A model generated the notes under the pieces. That model was given only the letters and a program-made list of their open reading frames with translations, was not told the origin of the DNA and did no database searches. Below, one piece after another: positions 33,722 to 49,127 of a stretch of 64,000 nt of DNA (position 1 is the stretch's first letter; each line of letters starts with the position of its first letter). Both the position numbers and the translations under genes were made by a program. The DNA is from Pseudoips prasinana (Eukaryota; Arthropoda; Insecta; Lepidoptera; Nolidae): positions 24,263,934 through 24,327,933 of the forward strand of contig OX621252.1 in NCBI GenBank assembly GCA_951640165.1. Direction: 5' to 3'.

Positions 33722-36700
33722 TTAGGCTGAAAATTGGTAGGATCGTTCATTACACTATTATAAAGGAAATGTAAAAAGTCCTCATCGATCCGGCACGTGC
33801 GAAAAAATATACTCGGGGTTAAACGTCACAAAAACGGGATTTTCGCGGTTTTCAGCAAAACGGTAAGTTTCCTCCTGAAATTAGCTGAGACAAAATTATA
33901 GGTTACATAATTATCTATAAAAATATCTCAATATTTTTTTTCCTAGGAGCCATCGTTTATTAGATATAACGATTCAAAAAGTTCAAAGAGTTGTAATCGT
34001 CATAATATGCACACGTTTCCAAGCCACCTTTGAAGCAGTGTATTAGCGCGTTTTTTTGTGTGGTTTCCCCGGTATGCTTATTCCACTGATCTGTTGTGAT
34101 TCTGTTTAATTTGGAGCTATTGAATGACTATAAATATTGGCAAGGGTTGAAAATGATAAAAATGTGTAAATTAAAAAAAATTACAAAATTTGTTTCGCTA
34201 CTCGCGTTTGGAAATATTTTTCTTAAAAATGTAATACATGAATTTTTCATGAGAATCCAGTTTGGACGATCAATTAACCAAGCCATGCATTTCTGGGATC
34301 CAAATTAGATGGAAATATGAAAAATACTTAAATTACTAATGATAGTATCTATATATTCTAACAGTAGAACACTGATACCTATGGATCGTCTAAGTGTCTT
34401 AAATGGGAATTGGGATTACTTACATTCCCAGGTGATTCACATCTAAACATCACATAGGTTCTTTAGTATCAGTAATACATATTTGTTTACCGCGTAATTA
34501 TACATTGGACACAAAATATCGATAACTTGATGCAGCTTTAGTTAATGAAAATTATTTCTTTACACAAAATATTCATAAATTCTGCATTATGTGATTTATG
34601 TGTAAGTATGAGATCTTTCCTTCTTACATTAATAAATGTTTATAGAAGAGAATTAACACACTTAGTGATTAAAATTTGAAAGACATTGGCAAAAATAAAT
34701 CGTAAGTTAGGAGGTGTCGATTTGAAATAATTCACCTGTGAAATGAACATTTTTCGGGGTATTTCACTGTGATGTACAACAATCGATCACTGAACAAAGT
34801 CACCGTGTTTCTATTTTTCAAAAATATCTACGATTTCACATACAATCAGAAAAATTCACAGGAATCAAATTCTCAGCGTGCCGATAAGTGCCGACGAACT
34901 GTCAAACAGATACCAGAAACGGTTCTGTTCCGTCGCATCACACATCTCTTTTTATCATACAGTGTTGCTGCTAGTGTCATTTCGCTCGCTCAGCCCTTTG
35001 ATGCTCTATTCCGTAGGTATACTAACTTTATGGTTATAATAGAATAATCCTAATTGTACACCAAACAAAAATTACACAATTAGAAAAAATATTGTAGCAT
35101 GATAATGTACAAAGGGCGGTCTTATCGCTATCTGCGATTTCGTATGAAATGATAAAAAGTAAAAGGTGTAACAAATTAGTAAAAGGCGAAAGGAAACGGT
35201 TCAACTTTTATCAAAATCGTATATTCCGAAACCATTCCCATGTCGAATATAAAAATATGCAATTGATTTAATAAACTTTTTTAAAAGTTGGTAAAAATGT
35301 CGTCAGATTGAGGATCCTAAAATTTCTTATAATATAAATACTCGCTATTCTTAGGGGGTCTAAATTAAATCTTTTTAAAATTCTATATAAGACTTGAATG
35401 GGCTTTTCCGAGTGTACGTAAATATTTGCTTTACTGACTTGACTTTGCTCACCGTCGTACGTTATCTACAGCAAGCATACTTAATAACTATCGATATTGA
35501 GGCAGCTAGCTATTTAAATACAATTTGGATACAAATGTAATATTTAAAAACATGCATAATTATGAAGTATTTTTTAATAACAATAATTATTCTTTCAAAA
35601 TAAAATAATGTAAAATAAAATAGTGTAAAATAATGTCATTTAACAGTGCAGAAATGTTATATGAAATCTCATGGTTGCATAGCTTTTCATGAATGCACGG
35701 ATTTTAATGTTTTTTTAGATATAAATTTACCACAGAGGATTAATGTCCCCCATTAATATAAAATGTATGCATAAGGTAGATAAAAATATACGGGATGGAA
35801 ATAAAATTGGTTGAATAAAACCAATTGGGTAACAAAACAAATGGTATCTTTGTACAATTGACAACATTTCATATTTTTAACTGGCATGTATTATTGCGTT
35901 ATTTAAAAGTAAATCCAAAACTAGGACACCCATATTTTTTCTTTTTGCAAAATAATGAACTTTTCATTCATAATTTCAACTTCGAAATTCGATGTATTCT
36001 AAAAAGACGTAAGCGGCAAATGACGTCATAATAATGGTAGAATAACAATCGATCTTTGCTTTAAAGTGACCCGTCAAAAAAAAATCACTGTCTTGTCAAA
36101 CTCATTGGCGCCTAAACTTGTTTACGTTCGTTTAATGTTTTCAATTTCAAATTAAATAAAAATTGTCAATATTAAATTCGTTTCCAGTGTTATTATCCTT
36201 ATTATGTTTCATTAAATCACCATGAAAGTTACGAAATTTAAAACCGTGAGTGACAATTGACAATTTGACATGTCTTGTTTGACGTTAATGTTTTCGTTTA
36301 AAACATTGGAATGCTTAGGCAAAGGAAACTACCTCGTCCGCCACATCAGTGACGTCATCACACCTTTTTTAGTTTTTATTTTTTTCCTCAGAAATGAAGC
36401 AATAAAAAAATATAAAAAAAATATATTTGAACTCAGGATACAAAAATAAAGAAACGGTATTTTTGTTTTAAGGTGGTGTCAGTTTTGAAATGTTGTCAAT
36501 TTTGATATTTATCAAAAGAAGTTTTCTTTATTTTTTTTTATTTTGAGTAGGTAGGTATTTTTAATCAGGGTAGCTAGATTGATAATTGTAAGAAAATTAG
36601 ATTACGCACCTTGCTCAAGTGAGTAATTAATACACTCGTATCGTGTTAATTTAGTGCCCTTGCACACGCTCGGTCCAACATAACACTCAATGCAAGCAAA

Positions 36701-37063
36701 GAGTATACAATAATTTAGATGGGATAATGTACTATTAATGCTAATAAAAAAAATATTTCTTTAATAATCATTTTTCAGAATGTTTATCTTAAGATTTACC
36801 CCGGCTGCTAACTTAGTAAATTTTTCATCTGTAGTAGTTATTTCTGAACGCATTGTCGGTATTTTTATCATTGACAATATTATTTTGTCAATGTCAAATG
36901 GAGTCCCTGTATATCTTTTTAATCCGCGCGACAATTGATCAAACTTGTTTTTCTTGTAATTATTATCGGTTATTAAGCCATCAAATTAATATATCGAACA
37001 CAAAAATTAAGTGAATAAATATTATTTGTGTATTGTTAATGAATATGTGTTAGTTGGACAATC

Positions 37064-37188
37064 ATGAGGCGAGGTCATCCAAACATCGGTGGATGGCGAA
37101 GTGAAAATTCGAGGCATTTTAGGCCAAGAGGACCAGGAGGAACTCATTTTAGGTCCACTAGACCCTATCCTTTTATAGACAATCCTCC
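37064..37188 (+). CDS. WD40 gene exon 1 (start codon)
   Basis: ATG in aatcATGAGG. It encodes [20 protein letters not shown] then PRGPGG and other Arg/Gly/Pro residues, resembling an RGG-type RNA-binding tail. Donor gtaagt, phase 2. Confidence 0.8.
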
Positions 37189-40100
37189 GTAAGTATTGTA
37201 AAGATATAGTGAACCTTCTGTGATATTATTTGCATTGCATTACCGTCGCGCCAATATCTCTTGTACCATGATATAAAAAAAATGATAAAAATGTACTTGT
37301 ATATAACTTTATTTACTTGTATATAAATAATGTTTCTATGTTTCGTTATAAACTCGACTATTCGATATTTGAATGCATGAAATTTTTTAATTTTCGATGT
37401 ATATTTCAGATTCCCGCCTAACGTACCGCGTCCGCATAGACCATCTCAACATTATAATCGTCATTCCGGTCCAAATGATCATGGACCACCAGAGCATCAT
37501 GGATTATCAGACCATCATGAAAGAAGTAAATACAAAATTAACAATCTTCAAAGAAACCTGGATCATCATCCACGATCAAGACCAAACTATTTACCTTATC
37601 ATATGAGACATACTGACAATATTATACAGCAAGGCTCTTTTCATGATAATACCAATTTTTATACAGATGTTGATCAATATCATATTAATAGTATGGGTGA
37701 TGTTGATCATCGCCAAACATCTCATGGAACTGGCAATGAAGTTTTATACAATCAACAGCCTATATCTCCATGGAGTAACATACCTCCTGGATATAAAAAA
37801 CATTATTTTGAGGATAGGAGTCCCCAAAAAAATTATAAAAATCAAGACACACTGGATACTAATAGAATACCTGTTGAATATGCTGGCCATAGACCACCTG
37901 CATCAGACCATTATGGTACCCCCAGCACTATGGCTAACAGTAATAATACGGCATTCAGTCGATCTGTGGATGACACTGTAGACATTATTAGAAAACGTAT
38001 GTTGAATCGCTTCGAAAACCAAACATCATTGCAAGATGAAGGGATTCAGGATCACATTGAACAAGAAGTTGGGGAGGACACAAATCAGCTCTCACAGCCG
38101 GAGCAACCTGCCAAAAAGCGGCCACCACGACAACGCCAAACTGTGAAATCAAATTGTGACAAGATGAAAACAAACATTGTACAGCAACTTTTTAAAATGG
38201 ATAAAGGTAAAATACATAAATTAATGGACAATCCAAGTTCATCTACTAAGTTTGAGTATGCTATAAGCAGTCTCATAACAGAGTCACAAAACAGTTTAAA
38301 TCGTCACATGAGGTCTGTTGCAGAGAAATCTTTAAGCAGTGCAAGCACAGACTTCATCCAGAATGATAATAATACCATATATGAGGACACATTTATGAAA
38401 CAGATGCAGTGTATCTTGGACCCACAAGACACGGTTCTTTTAGAAGATATCAAACCACTTGTAATGGCAGAGCTAAGTAAAGTGTTGCAGCTAGAAGATT
38501 TTGACCAAAGGTTTGAAATACCAGAAGATCCTACCATTTTACCTATGCAAGATGATCAATCAACCTATACATATGAACCATCATATCATTATGATGAATA
38601 CTTTCATGAACAATTCTATGATCCACATCAAGACGAGAACTTTGAACATCCAGATACAACTAATGCACCTGATGAAGCAAATCATGAATATAATTACCAT
38701 AATGAACTGCCTCCTGAAGATATCAAACCTCTTTATGAGAGACGTTCTTCAAGGAAAAGTTACCAGTCAGACCATTCTGAGGAGAAAAAGCTAAGTGCTG
38801 AGCTAAGGAGAATGAGCAGAGAGAGCCAGAGACAGAGACTAAGTACAGAGATACATCCAATTGATGAAGTATTACCATTATTTGATACAAACCCTGAGCA
38901 ACTGTCAGACGAAGATGATCCATTTGCTGAACTAGACAGACAATATCATGTTGCAGTTGATCATAATTTTATTGCAAATGAAGATCTTTCAGCAAGGACT
39001 ACCCCGAATAATGTTCAAGCTGCTGAAAAAGTTAAACATCTTACAAGAGATATAGACAATCAACTAGAAACTATAACCAACTCACCTGTGAAGGATTTCA
39101 CCTCAAGTATAGAAAAAAATGAAAATATTATAAGAACAGCTATGAATATTAAACAAGAGGTTTTACAATCACCTGATTTTCCTAAAGAAAATAGTACACC
39201 ATGTTCATACACTAATAATACTATCAAAATAGAACATGTGCATATCAAGCAGGAATGTAATCCTAGATATAAAGAGACAGGAAAAGAAATAGAAATGCCA
39301 GACAACTCAAATTATAGCAAAACTTCTCTAAGAAATACTCGGAAAAGATCAACCGATCAGAGACCAGCACATCGAAAAGAAAAACGCAAAAAAAGTGAAT
39401 CTAGACACTCTGAGTCATCTAAGTCATCAAATGACAGAGTCAGCAATGTAAACGAAGATACCAATAGAACCACTGAAAAATGTAAAGATACCTCACAGCC
39501 CTCTCATTATAATACACTTACTCCTAATAATGGTAGTAAAGAAACCTCAAAAGATAATAGAAGAGCCGATATTGTAGACAAAGGATATACAGATAAATAT
39601 GTTAAGAGGAAAGAAAAAGAAACTCCCAAAAAAGAAAAAGAAAGTGGGTCTAAACGAAAGAGACAAACTAGTACATCCAGTACTATTTTAAGTCCAAAGG
39701 ATAGTAATAATCAAGTTGCAAAGGATAGTAACAGTCACACCCCATCTAAGTCAGACCCTAAAACGAAATTTAAAAGTATTGATATATTTTTAGAGCAGAC
39801 AAAGAAAGTAACCTTGCATCAATCACATAGAAATACTACTCCCATGACACCAAAAATCACAGCAGATGACACCAAATCTAAAATAACTACACCTGCTACT
39901 CGTAAGGCTATTGCAACAAAACATGTGTCCACACAAGTCCTAAAAAAGAATAGCACAAAGGAAACGCAAACATTTGAAAGCAAAAGTGTCAGCTCAAGAT
40001 TTTCTCAAACAGAAAGGAAGAAGAATATTACAAGATTTGCTCAAACAGATCCTGTTTCCTTTGAAATGACAAAGAAAAAATCTAATGATGCATTTGAAAG

Positions 40101-43100
40101 AATGAAAGAGATAGACATGGAGATACAGGTTCTTCTCCAAGAGAAGTTTAAGCTGTACAGTTCCTTAGAATCCAAACAGGCATGTTCAAGTAGTATGCCC
40201 ACATTGGGCATGACTGTTTTGAATGTAGCACCTGTTGAAGAGATCAAAGAGGAGGAAGAGGATATGGACTCTGAGAATATGCAGAGTGCTGACTCCATTA
40301 TTGATGACTTCACCAACATACCAGTTGAGGAGTTGGAACAGATAGCTTTAGAGACTGTGCAAGAAGAAGATAATGCAGCTAAAGTACAGAAGAAGAATTT
40401 GCGACAAAAAGTCTTAAAGAAAGATCGTAAGACATCTGAGAGCTCTACATCATCTAAGAGAAGTAAGAAGGTCAAAACACCAAATATCTCTCTTATAGAA
40501 CAGATCATTACTGATGATAGACCGTTGGAAGATATTATATCTCTAGATGACTTAGACCTACCTGTAAGTAAAAGAAAAAGCAAGAAAAAGAAGCCTCCAA
40601 AATCACAACCAAAGAAGAAATCCACCAAGAAGTCAAAACCACAAGAAAACACACAAGAAACCTATGAACTGAAAGAATGTTCAGTGGTGCTTATTCAGAC
40701 TGATATAACTAGGTTCTTGAAGGATATGGTACCTGAATCTGAGGAGGTGGCAATAGCAGATTGTGGTGATACTTTTTGTGAGTATTCAACAGAAGAAGAG
40801 ATCAAAGAAGAACCTATCCCAAGTGATGTTGTTGAAGTGTCTATGGTTAACTTTGACATGCTTGATGTCTCAGAAGATATTGTAATCGGCGACATCTGTG
40901 AAATAAAGAGCCAAGAAGATAAAGATGTCCATGAAACAATCGACTTAAGTTTAAATAATGAGATAATTCTTGATAACAGCCAGCCATTAGGTGAAGATGT
41001 ATTCAATAGTGAGGCAAATCAAAGCGATGAGTGTAAAACATATGACTACTCTACAGATGAGAAGTTACGGCGGGATTCTTTGACTGTTACAGGGAATTCT
41101 GATGCTGTACTTGCTATTGAGGTGAGTATCATGAACACAAATATAACTATATTGCCAATCACTTTCTTCAAATAGACCGATGTATTTATATGACTCTTCT
41201 TTTTAAGATGAGCCGGTTGATAAATACTTGTCTTACATACCATAGGTTGTGGGTTTGATTCCCACCCAGGAAAAATATTTGTATGTAATTATCTATATAA
41301 GTATGTATTTACGAAAGAAAAGTAGTATATCAGTCATCTGGTTTCCATAGTACAACCTCTGCTTAGTTAAGGATCAGATAGCTGTGTGTGAATAATGTCC
41401 CGAGATATTATTATTATGACTTCTTTCCTTCTGGACTAAAATCTTTTTGAAAGGAGGTTATAAAATAGAACAGAGCATTTCGGGTAAGAAATAAATTAGG
41501 AGTAAAAAAAAATCATTCCAACTTATTTTCATATCTTTCTGTATTACAAAGTTTTTAAGTTTCATGTGTCTCCATAAACATTCCCCACTATTTATTAAAA
41601 TAATATCCTGAAAATATAGAAGCTGAACAAATAATTGTGCTAAACACACAAATATTTGTCCTGGGTAGGGATCGAACCTACAACCTCTGGCTAAACCATC
41701 TCTCGTTCTGGCAGTCAGATTCACTAACCACTACCAACAGACTAGTCCATATAAGTATGCTACGTGATTAAAATTCACGAAAAAAACGTGTGCAAATATG
41801 GATTGTATGTACCTATGTTTTTTTGTAATATTAATTATTTTTATTTTATTCCAGTGTCTGGAGAATGGTTTCATAGCAGCTTGCCTGGATGGCAATGTGT
41901 ACCACTTTAATTTAGATGGGCAACTACGCAACACGATGCGGGGCTCCAGTCTGGCAGTCACATGCCTAACTATTGTCAAGGAGAAGTATGGGACCACTAT
42001 ATATACGGGATCACTGGATTCTAGAATACGATATTATGATTTAGATGTGAGTATTGAAATTTTTTAGTACATTTTACTATGTTATAAACTTGCAATTGGG
42101 AATTCATAATTGGCCAAATAGGCGCTCTGTCGTTCAGCTCCGAACAATACACACAGGCATATCAAATAATCACCACCATCTAATTCTAAGCTGCTGCAAC
42201 AAAAAACTTCTTCCTGGGCATGCAAACCCACGACCCTTGGCTTAGTGGGTAGGCTCACTAACTATTAAATTTCAAACAAAAAAAATATTTCCATCATTAA
42301 ACCTTAACATAACCTCCTTGACAATAACTTAATACAAGCTAGCTAAATATCACTACTATTATAAAATAAATTGTATAGACATTCCGTGTACCTAAATATC
42401 TGTAATATGCAACTAGAAATAATAACTGTATTACTACAAACATGTTCTGACTATTAACAAGCGCTTTTTTAAAGTCTACGTGAATAAAAACCTTTTTTAT
42501 TTATTATTTACTAGACCACTCACAAGTCAGTATTTTTCTAAAGTGTCTTTTTTCAGGGATTAATTTTCTGGATCTATGTATTTAAAAAAAATCAATTCAA
42601 CATATTAAATACTAGCTGTGCCCTGCAGTCTTCTTCAGTTAATCTTAATAAATTAGCCTATGTATCAATCTCAGCTAACTCCATACCATTTTTTTTTAAA
42701 TGCACCAGTCGTTTAGACGTGAAAATGTAACAAACATACTCACAAACATTCGCCTTCAGAATATTAGTATGACAGACTACAAAGTTTCAACAAAACCCGT
42801 TCGGCAGGTTTTGCGTGAAAGAGTAAAAAACATCTATACTTACAAACTTTTGTGTTTATAATATTAATCGGACAAAGCCTGACAGTATAAAAAATATTCA
42901 ATTTATCTTAAAACTAACAAAGTTATAAGCGTTTAAAAACCTATATATAAGCTTGACGATAACTTAATTTAAGCTAGCTAAATCATAAATTAAATGTTAT
43001 ATCTAATTTTTTTTCATACACTCCATGTACTTAAATATCTACATGAACTTAAAAATAATTATACTGCAAACATGTTGTGACTATTTACAAGCGCTTTTTA

Positions 43101-46100
43101 GGTTCCATACCCAAGGGGTAAAACGGGATCCTATTACTAAAACTTCGCTGTCTGTCTGTCAGTCTGTCACCAGGCTGTATCTCATGAACTGTGATAGATG
43201 GACAGTTGAAATTTCACAGATGATGTATTTCTGTTGCCGCTATAATAACAAATACTAACAAACAAAAAAAATATCTAAGGGAGCTCCCATACAACAAACG
43301 TGAATTTTTGCTTGTTTTTATAGATAATGGCACTGAAACCTTCGTAAGCGAGTCCGACTCGCACTTGGCATGTTTATTGAAATCTACGTGAATAAACCTT
43401 TTTTATTTATCTATTTAAAAGAACAGGTGATCCTAACATATGACGTCACTTGTAGTAGAGCCGTAGAAGCTCCATACTAACAGTGATTTTGCGCGAAAGG
43501 GACAGAGCATCCCCACTTTATCCCCGCACTTTAAAATGCTTATTATATCTTAAAACTTTATGAGCCGACTTAAAATATTAATTTGCTCTCTGTATAATAC
43601 TTGTGCCTATTTCTTTAAGATATTTAATAAATTCAATATCATTCTGACACCCTATTCCCTTATTACGGTGGGAGTACGTGCCACCCGTCTGCATTGTTTC
43701 TAAAACCATGGACGATTGGTTTTTAATAGTTTCGACTCTATAAAGGTACTTCTTAACGGTTCCCAATTTGTCGTCTTGGCTCCATCATGACAGCGATGGT
43801 TATGCCAATGACAATGTTACGACATACATAACATAATGTTATGTACCTACATGTATTTTTCATACTGGTTATGTCTATAATGACCATGAGCCTCTCAGTC
43901 CAATTTATTATATATAGGTGCATATCATTACTGTTTCGTCCTTTTAGTTTTTAGTGTTCCGTATGTCAATGAAAAATCGGGACATTTATAGGATTACTTG
44001 TGACGTATGTATTTCCATCTATCACTTACTCTGGGCTTCGAACCTACTGGACCTCTAAGTTTAAACTTAGTTCACACATGATTAATACTAACACAAAAAC
44101 AGCTTAATTAATTTTAGATATAGAAGTCTCTTTAAACAGTAAACGAAACTACTAGGACTTTGGTAGCCATACAACATATTTTGATTAAACTATAACAGGT
44201 TAATGGTAAATGTATTTTGATGCTCGAATAATGTTGAAAAAGTGCCGAAAAAATAGTTATCAACTCTAATAGTTTAAACTACCGATACAGGAAAACCTTA
44301 TGCCCTTAAAATGTCATGTTTAATTTATGTATAAATCTTTACTTCATCTCACGGAACCCTCTTCATGTGTATTCAATTCGAACTAGTCTAATTTTGCACG
44401 ACCTTTGTGCATATAACCTTAGTGTCATTTAGCATTACAAGTTCGCGCTCTATGACCCATTCAGACACATTCATAAACATTGCAGGTGTCTGGTAATTTA
44501 ATTTTGAGTATGTATCGTATATTCTAATTGGTTATATACACTAATAGAATATGAATCATTTTATAAGTATTATAAGTCTTCTTTTTGTTCTTATCATGTT
44601 GATGGTAAGATTTAAATTATAAGTGCACATAATTGGGCAACGCTGACCGCTTTGGTTGATGCCTCATACAACTGAATGGAGAAGGAGACTGAACAGGAAG
44701 GGACAAACAGATAAATGAACCATACTTGGGAGTGGCACGTCACACTCGCAGATGTTTTGTGATGTGGAAATGTAACCTCACTTGCATACGTTTTATAAGT
44801 AATGCAAAGAGTATTATCGGCTCAAAAGTATTTTATAGAAAAGTAGCATTTGTTCACTAGTATTGCTGGAATATTTCTAACAGCCTCCAGGTTATCTATA
44901 CAAATAAATAAAATTGGAGTGTCTGTTTTTAATATTGAAATAACCGGTTTTTACTACATTAATATGAATATATATACGGTACATACACCAAAATGACATT
45001 TATTACAATTTTTGTCTGTCTGTCTGTTTGTTCCGGCTAATCTCAGAAATGGCTGGACCGATTTTGATGGGACTTATTGGCAGGTAGCTGATGTAATAAG
45101 GAGTAACTTAGGCTACTTTTATTTTAAAAAGTCTTTTATTTTACAAGAAAAACGAAATAAACTAATTAACACGCGGACGAAGTCGCGGGCACAGCTAGTG
45201 TTAAATATATGTAAAGCAGAGCAAAATACACTTTCCTGCATAAAATGTGTCTTACTAGGAATCAAATGCATTCATATTCATGTTTGTTTTGTCCTTTGTT
45301 TTAAACAAAGGTTGAATTATAGACAAACTAAAAATAATAGATATTTTTAGTTTGTCTGGAAATATGCTCTTTCTTTACAAGCATTTATAATATAACCTAA
45401 AGGATCGGCTATAATATGAGCGACATCTTTAGTACTATTTATCATAATTCCATCATAACCAGGGTTATTTGTTATTATGCTATATTGTGTTATTTGTTAT
45501 TATTATTTTATAATCATATATCATAATCAGTGTCATAAAGATAAATTTATTTTATTAGAATATTAATGTCAAGAAAGAATTAATGACTTCTTTCTTGACA
45601 TTAATAATTCAAATGCTATTATGAATTATATTATTTGATAAGCACTTTCCGATGGATATTTACATTTGATCTCATTTGTGACTTTCTATGTAACTTTACA
45701 TCTTCTTGGCAAATTAAATATATGTAGTGATTGTTTTGAGATCTTTTTGTAAGCCTGATTATAGTTATGTTAAGATTTCGCGTATTTTAAAATGTTTTTT
45801 ATTTAACTATTTCCCTTTATTTCTATATTCACACAAGAGTTGGCGTTTGGGTTTACTACATATTTTTAAACCACGCGAGATCTAGTTAGACTTTACTTGT
45901 TATGAATCCTGACTTTTTGAAAGAGAGCAACAATCGTATACCATGGCACATTTATCATGGAATTTATCGTACGCTTCATTTGGATCCTTACAGGTATATA
46001 CATTACTATATGTGCCCGCGGACTCCGTTCCGCGTTTTAAAAATTTTAGTCCCTGCCCGTTTGTCCCGCGTAATACTTCGGGTTAAAAGTTCAGGATAAA

Positions 46101-49086
46101 TTTTGGAAGTTTTCATAACCTATGACACTCCATAATAACGTAGCTTTCTATTGGTGAAATATTTTGAAAATCGGTTAAGTAGGTCCAGAGATTACACCTT
46201 ACAAAGTCACAAACTCACATACGTTACCTCTTTATTTATTTTTATTTATTTATTTAAGGATCGTCAACGTTACATACACTCATGCACTTATAATATTAGT
46301 ATAGATAATAGGAAAGTTGTTTAAGTTGCTACTATCTACAACGTTTGTGGGTATGGATGTATGGACGTTTTAACTCTTTCACGCAAATCCTACCGAACGG
46401 ATTTTGATGAATATTTGTAGTAATATAGTAAATAATACAATTTATAAAATTTAACGCGGGTAAAAGCCTGAGGCACAGCTAGTATTTAATAAATATTTAC
46501 CAATAAATATTCCGTCATGAATATGTAACAATATTTTCAACAACAAGTATTTTTTACTATACCTGTCAAAAATGGAATTTCCACATTGTCGTCTGAGAGT
46601 GTCATTTCTTTAGTAATGCCTTTGTTTGCAGTCTCTTACTTTACGCGCTATGTTGTCTATGCAAGTTTTGCCTTGCCGTTTAGTTTCAAAGTATGTATAC
46701 TTAATAATTATTACCACAAAGAATAATTTTCACTCGTGCAGATTAAATAGTGGAATTTAAGCTTGACTGACCTGTAATTAGTCTAGTGATCCCGACTGTT
46801 AAGCTAGAGGTCGTGGTTTCGATTCCCAGAACAAATCTTTGTATTATGTACATGTGTATTTGTTTAGTATCTGAGTGTAATCTATGTATCTGTTAATTTA
46901 TCTATAACATGTATGTATTTACAAATATAAAAATATGTTAATCAATTGTCTGGTTGCCATAGTGTAGGATGTGCCTAGTTTGTGATCAGATGTCAGTGTG
47001 TTTGTCCCAAGATATTAATTGTTTTGATCATTATTATTATTTACATTGGTGTAAATTGTATTAACAGTAAAATGAAATTGCCTATTTTGTAAATCTAACA
47101 TTTGCTCTAATAGTTGGTTACATTGTGATTTTAATTTATGACGTCCCATTTGTATTACTTATATTTGTTTTATTCTTTTCATAAAATATATGTATAGTAT
47201 CTTCAGGACGAAGAAACACACATTATAAATGCCACAACTCAAATATAGCAAAACTGAAAAGTTTGGCAATTAGTGTCTACTGCTTTTTATTTTAAAATGA
47301 GCAGTATCATGTGCGCAATTGTAAAGACCGGTACGACCTTAAGGGTCCTACTGGGTATATTAAATAAAAGAGTGGACTGTATTTTATGCTGGTTATATTG
47401 CCGTTAGAATTTAGATAGTACAAAATTGAACCCGCGAACAAACATTAGGTTATTACGATCGGTTGATGCCAGGGCGTCCAAAGGGCGAATGGACGAGCGT
47501 TGCCGCCGATGCTATGATGGCTCCACCGTCGCGTCGCGTCGCCCGAAGTCACTTGACGGCAACGGAGGGCGCTCCGCACCCTGCCACCCGAGCGTTATGT
47601 TGCGAAAGTTTCAACACAATTAAGCCTAGTTTCAATCATCTCAGCTGGTAGCTTTTGACTTATTGAAATTTCGTTTTAGGAATCAGAGAGGTTTTGGAAA
47701 TTGTTAAATATAAAAAATGTTTTGTTTTCAGACGGGATTAGAAAAGGGCCCAGAATGCAATGTGTTGAGTCCTATACAGACGATGGATCGAGCGTGGGAC
47801 ACAGTCTTCGTGGGCACCAGGACTGGATTCGTCCTTCAATTTGAATGCAAGGTAAGGTTCCATGAGCTGAAAATGCATTTTTTTTAATACGGCGCCACAT
47901 ACTTCTAAAACACCAACTACCTCGCAATACAAGATAGTTAACACCATAAGCAACAACTTTTGTTTATAACTTTACGAACATCGGAAAGACGCACACGCGC
48001 GGGATCTTAGCATCGTCCTCTCGTTTATGAGTGAAACATAGTACACACGGCTACATATCAAGGTATACATATTCAATATAAAGTGACCTGTCATTGTATG
48101 AAAATCTTATACAATGCAGGATCAACTTATTCTGGAATTGTATAGCTTGATGTGTAGCTGTGTGTACCTACAAATGTCACGACAGTAGGTATAACATGAT
48201 TAAATGTTTATTTCTTTTACTTAGTAATCATTTTTTCTGTGTAATATACTTCTTTTAACGAAAGATATTTATGTCCATATGTGACAATCATTTAATACAA
48301 ATAATAACACAATACATAAGGCGAACTTGACCTGAACTTGTTGATGTGACTGAATATCTATTGATTTTGTTTGTAGGTACTTACAAGTACCTACAAATTC
48401 ACAGCTAGGTAGTAGTATAAAGCTGGATGCTTATAGTAGTAGTATTAGGCCTCGTTGGTCTAGCGCTAGGGTGTTCACCAACCAACAAAAACTTTCAAAA
48501 CAATTTTTTTTTTCATGTATTGATTTATGTCCGTTCTCGTAGCACTTAAGTTGTTGCTTATGATGTCAGCAACCTAGTTGTCCGAGGTTGTTGGTGTTTT
48601 ATAAATCGTACCCCCAGTGTAAAAAAAGCATAAGAAGTGTTACGTCAAACTATCGATTTTATCATTTTCATCATCAATTTAAGAGTTATATATGCTGAAT
48701 TTTTTTAATAGGTTTCTTGTTAGATTTGACGAAATAATGCAAGAAAAATATGAAAAAAAAATCAGCATAATATGTAACCCTAAATTCGCTATTTGAAAGT
48801 GATAAACACTACTTCTGCTTTTTTTCCACTGGGGGCACGAAATAATCCTGTATAAACCATTGAATCGTTGACGACTTTAAAAAAGAAGGCAACGCCCGCA
48901 CTTGGGAATCTAATCCCTGTGTCGCGGGGACTTGAAAAACATTCACACCTAGACTCAGAACAATTATATGTGTGTCACACTAATGGTTGGGTGCGGGAAT
49001 TGAACCCAACACATGGGGTCGCCGTAGTAGTAGCCTATTAATTGCCTTAACCATTGCGCCATACGTCCAATTCTACTAGAACATAC

Positions 49087-49127
<41 letters not shown>

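Larger units (their letters stand above)
30730..37063. other. Intergenic region between DLST and the WD40 gene
   Basis: Holds two SINE copies (31177, 32660), the GC-rich MITE (33437-33721) and otherwise AT-rich unique sequence. Two weak hints of first exons, at 31620-31835 and 36187-36246, could not be linked to downstream coding exons. Confidence 0.5.

Noticed and set aside
33453..33725. GC-rich ORFs on both strands
   Set aside because: They are chance ORFs in the CpG-rich MITE with TTA target duplications.
40041..40652. 203-codon minus-strand ORF
   Set aside because: It is the antisense of the Lys/Glu/Ser-rich exon 2 of the WD40 gene and is Ser/Phe/Leu-rich in the way such antisense ORFs are.
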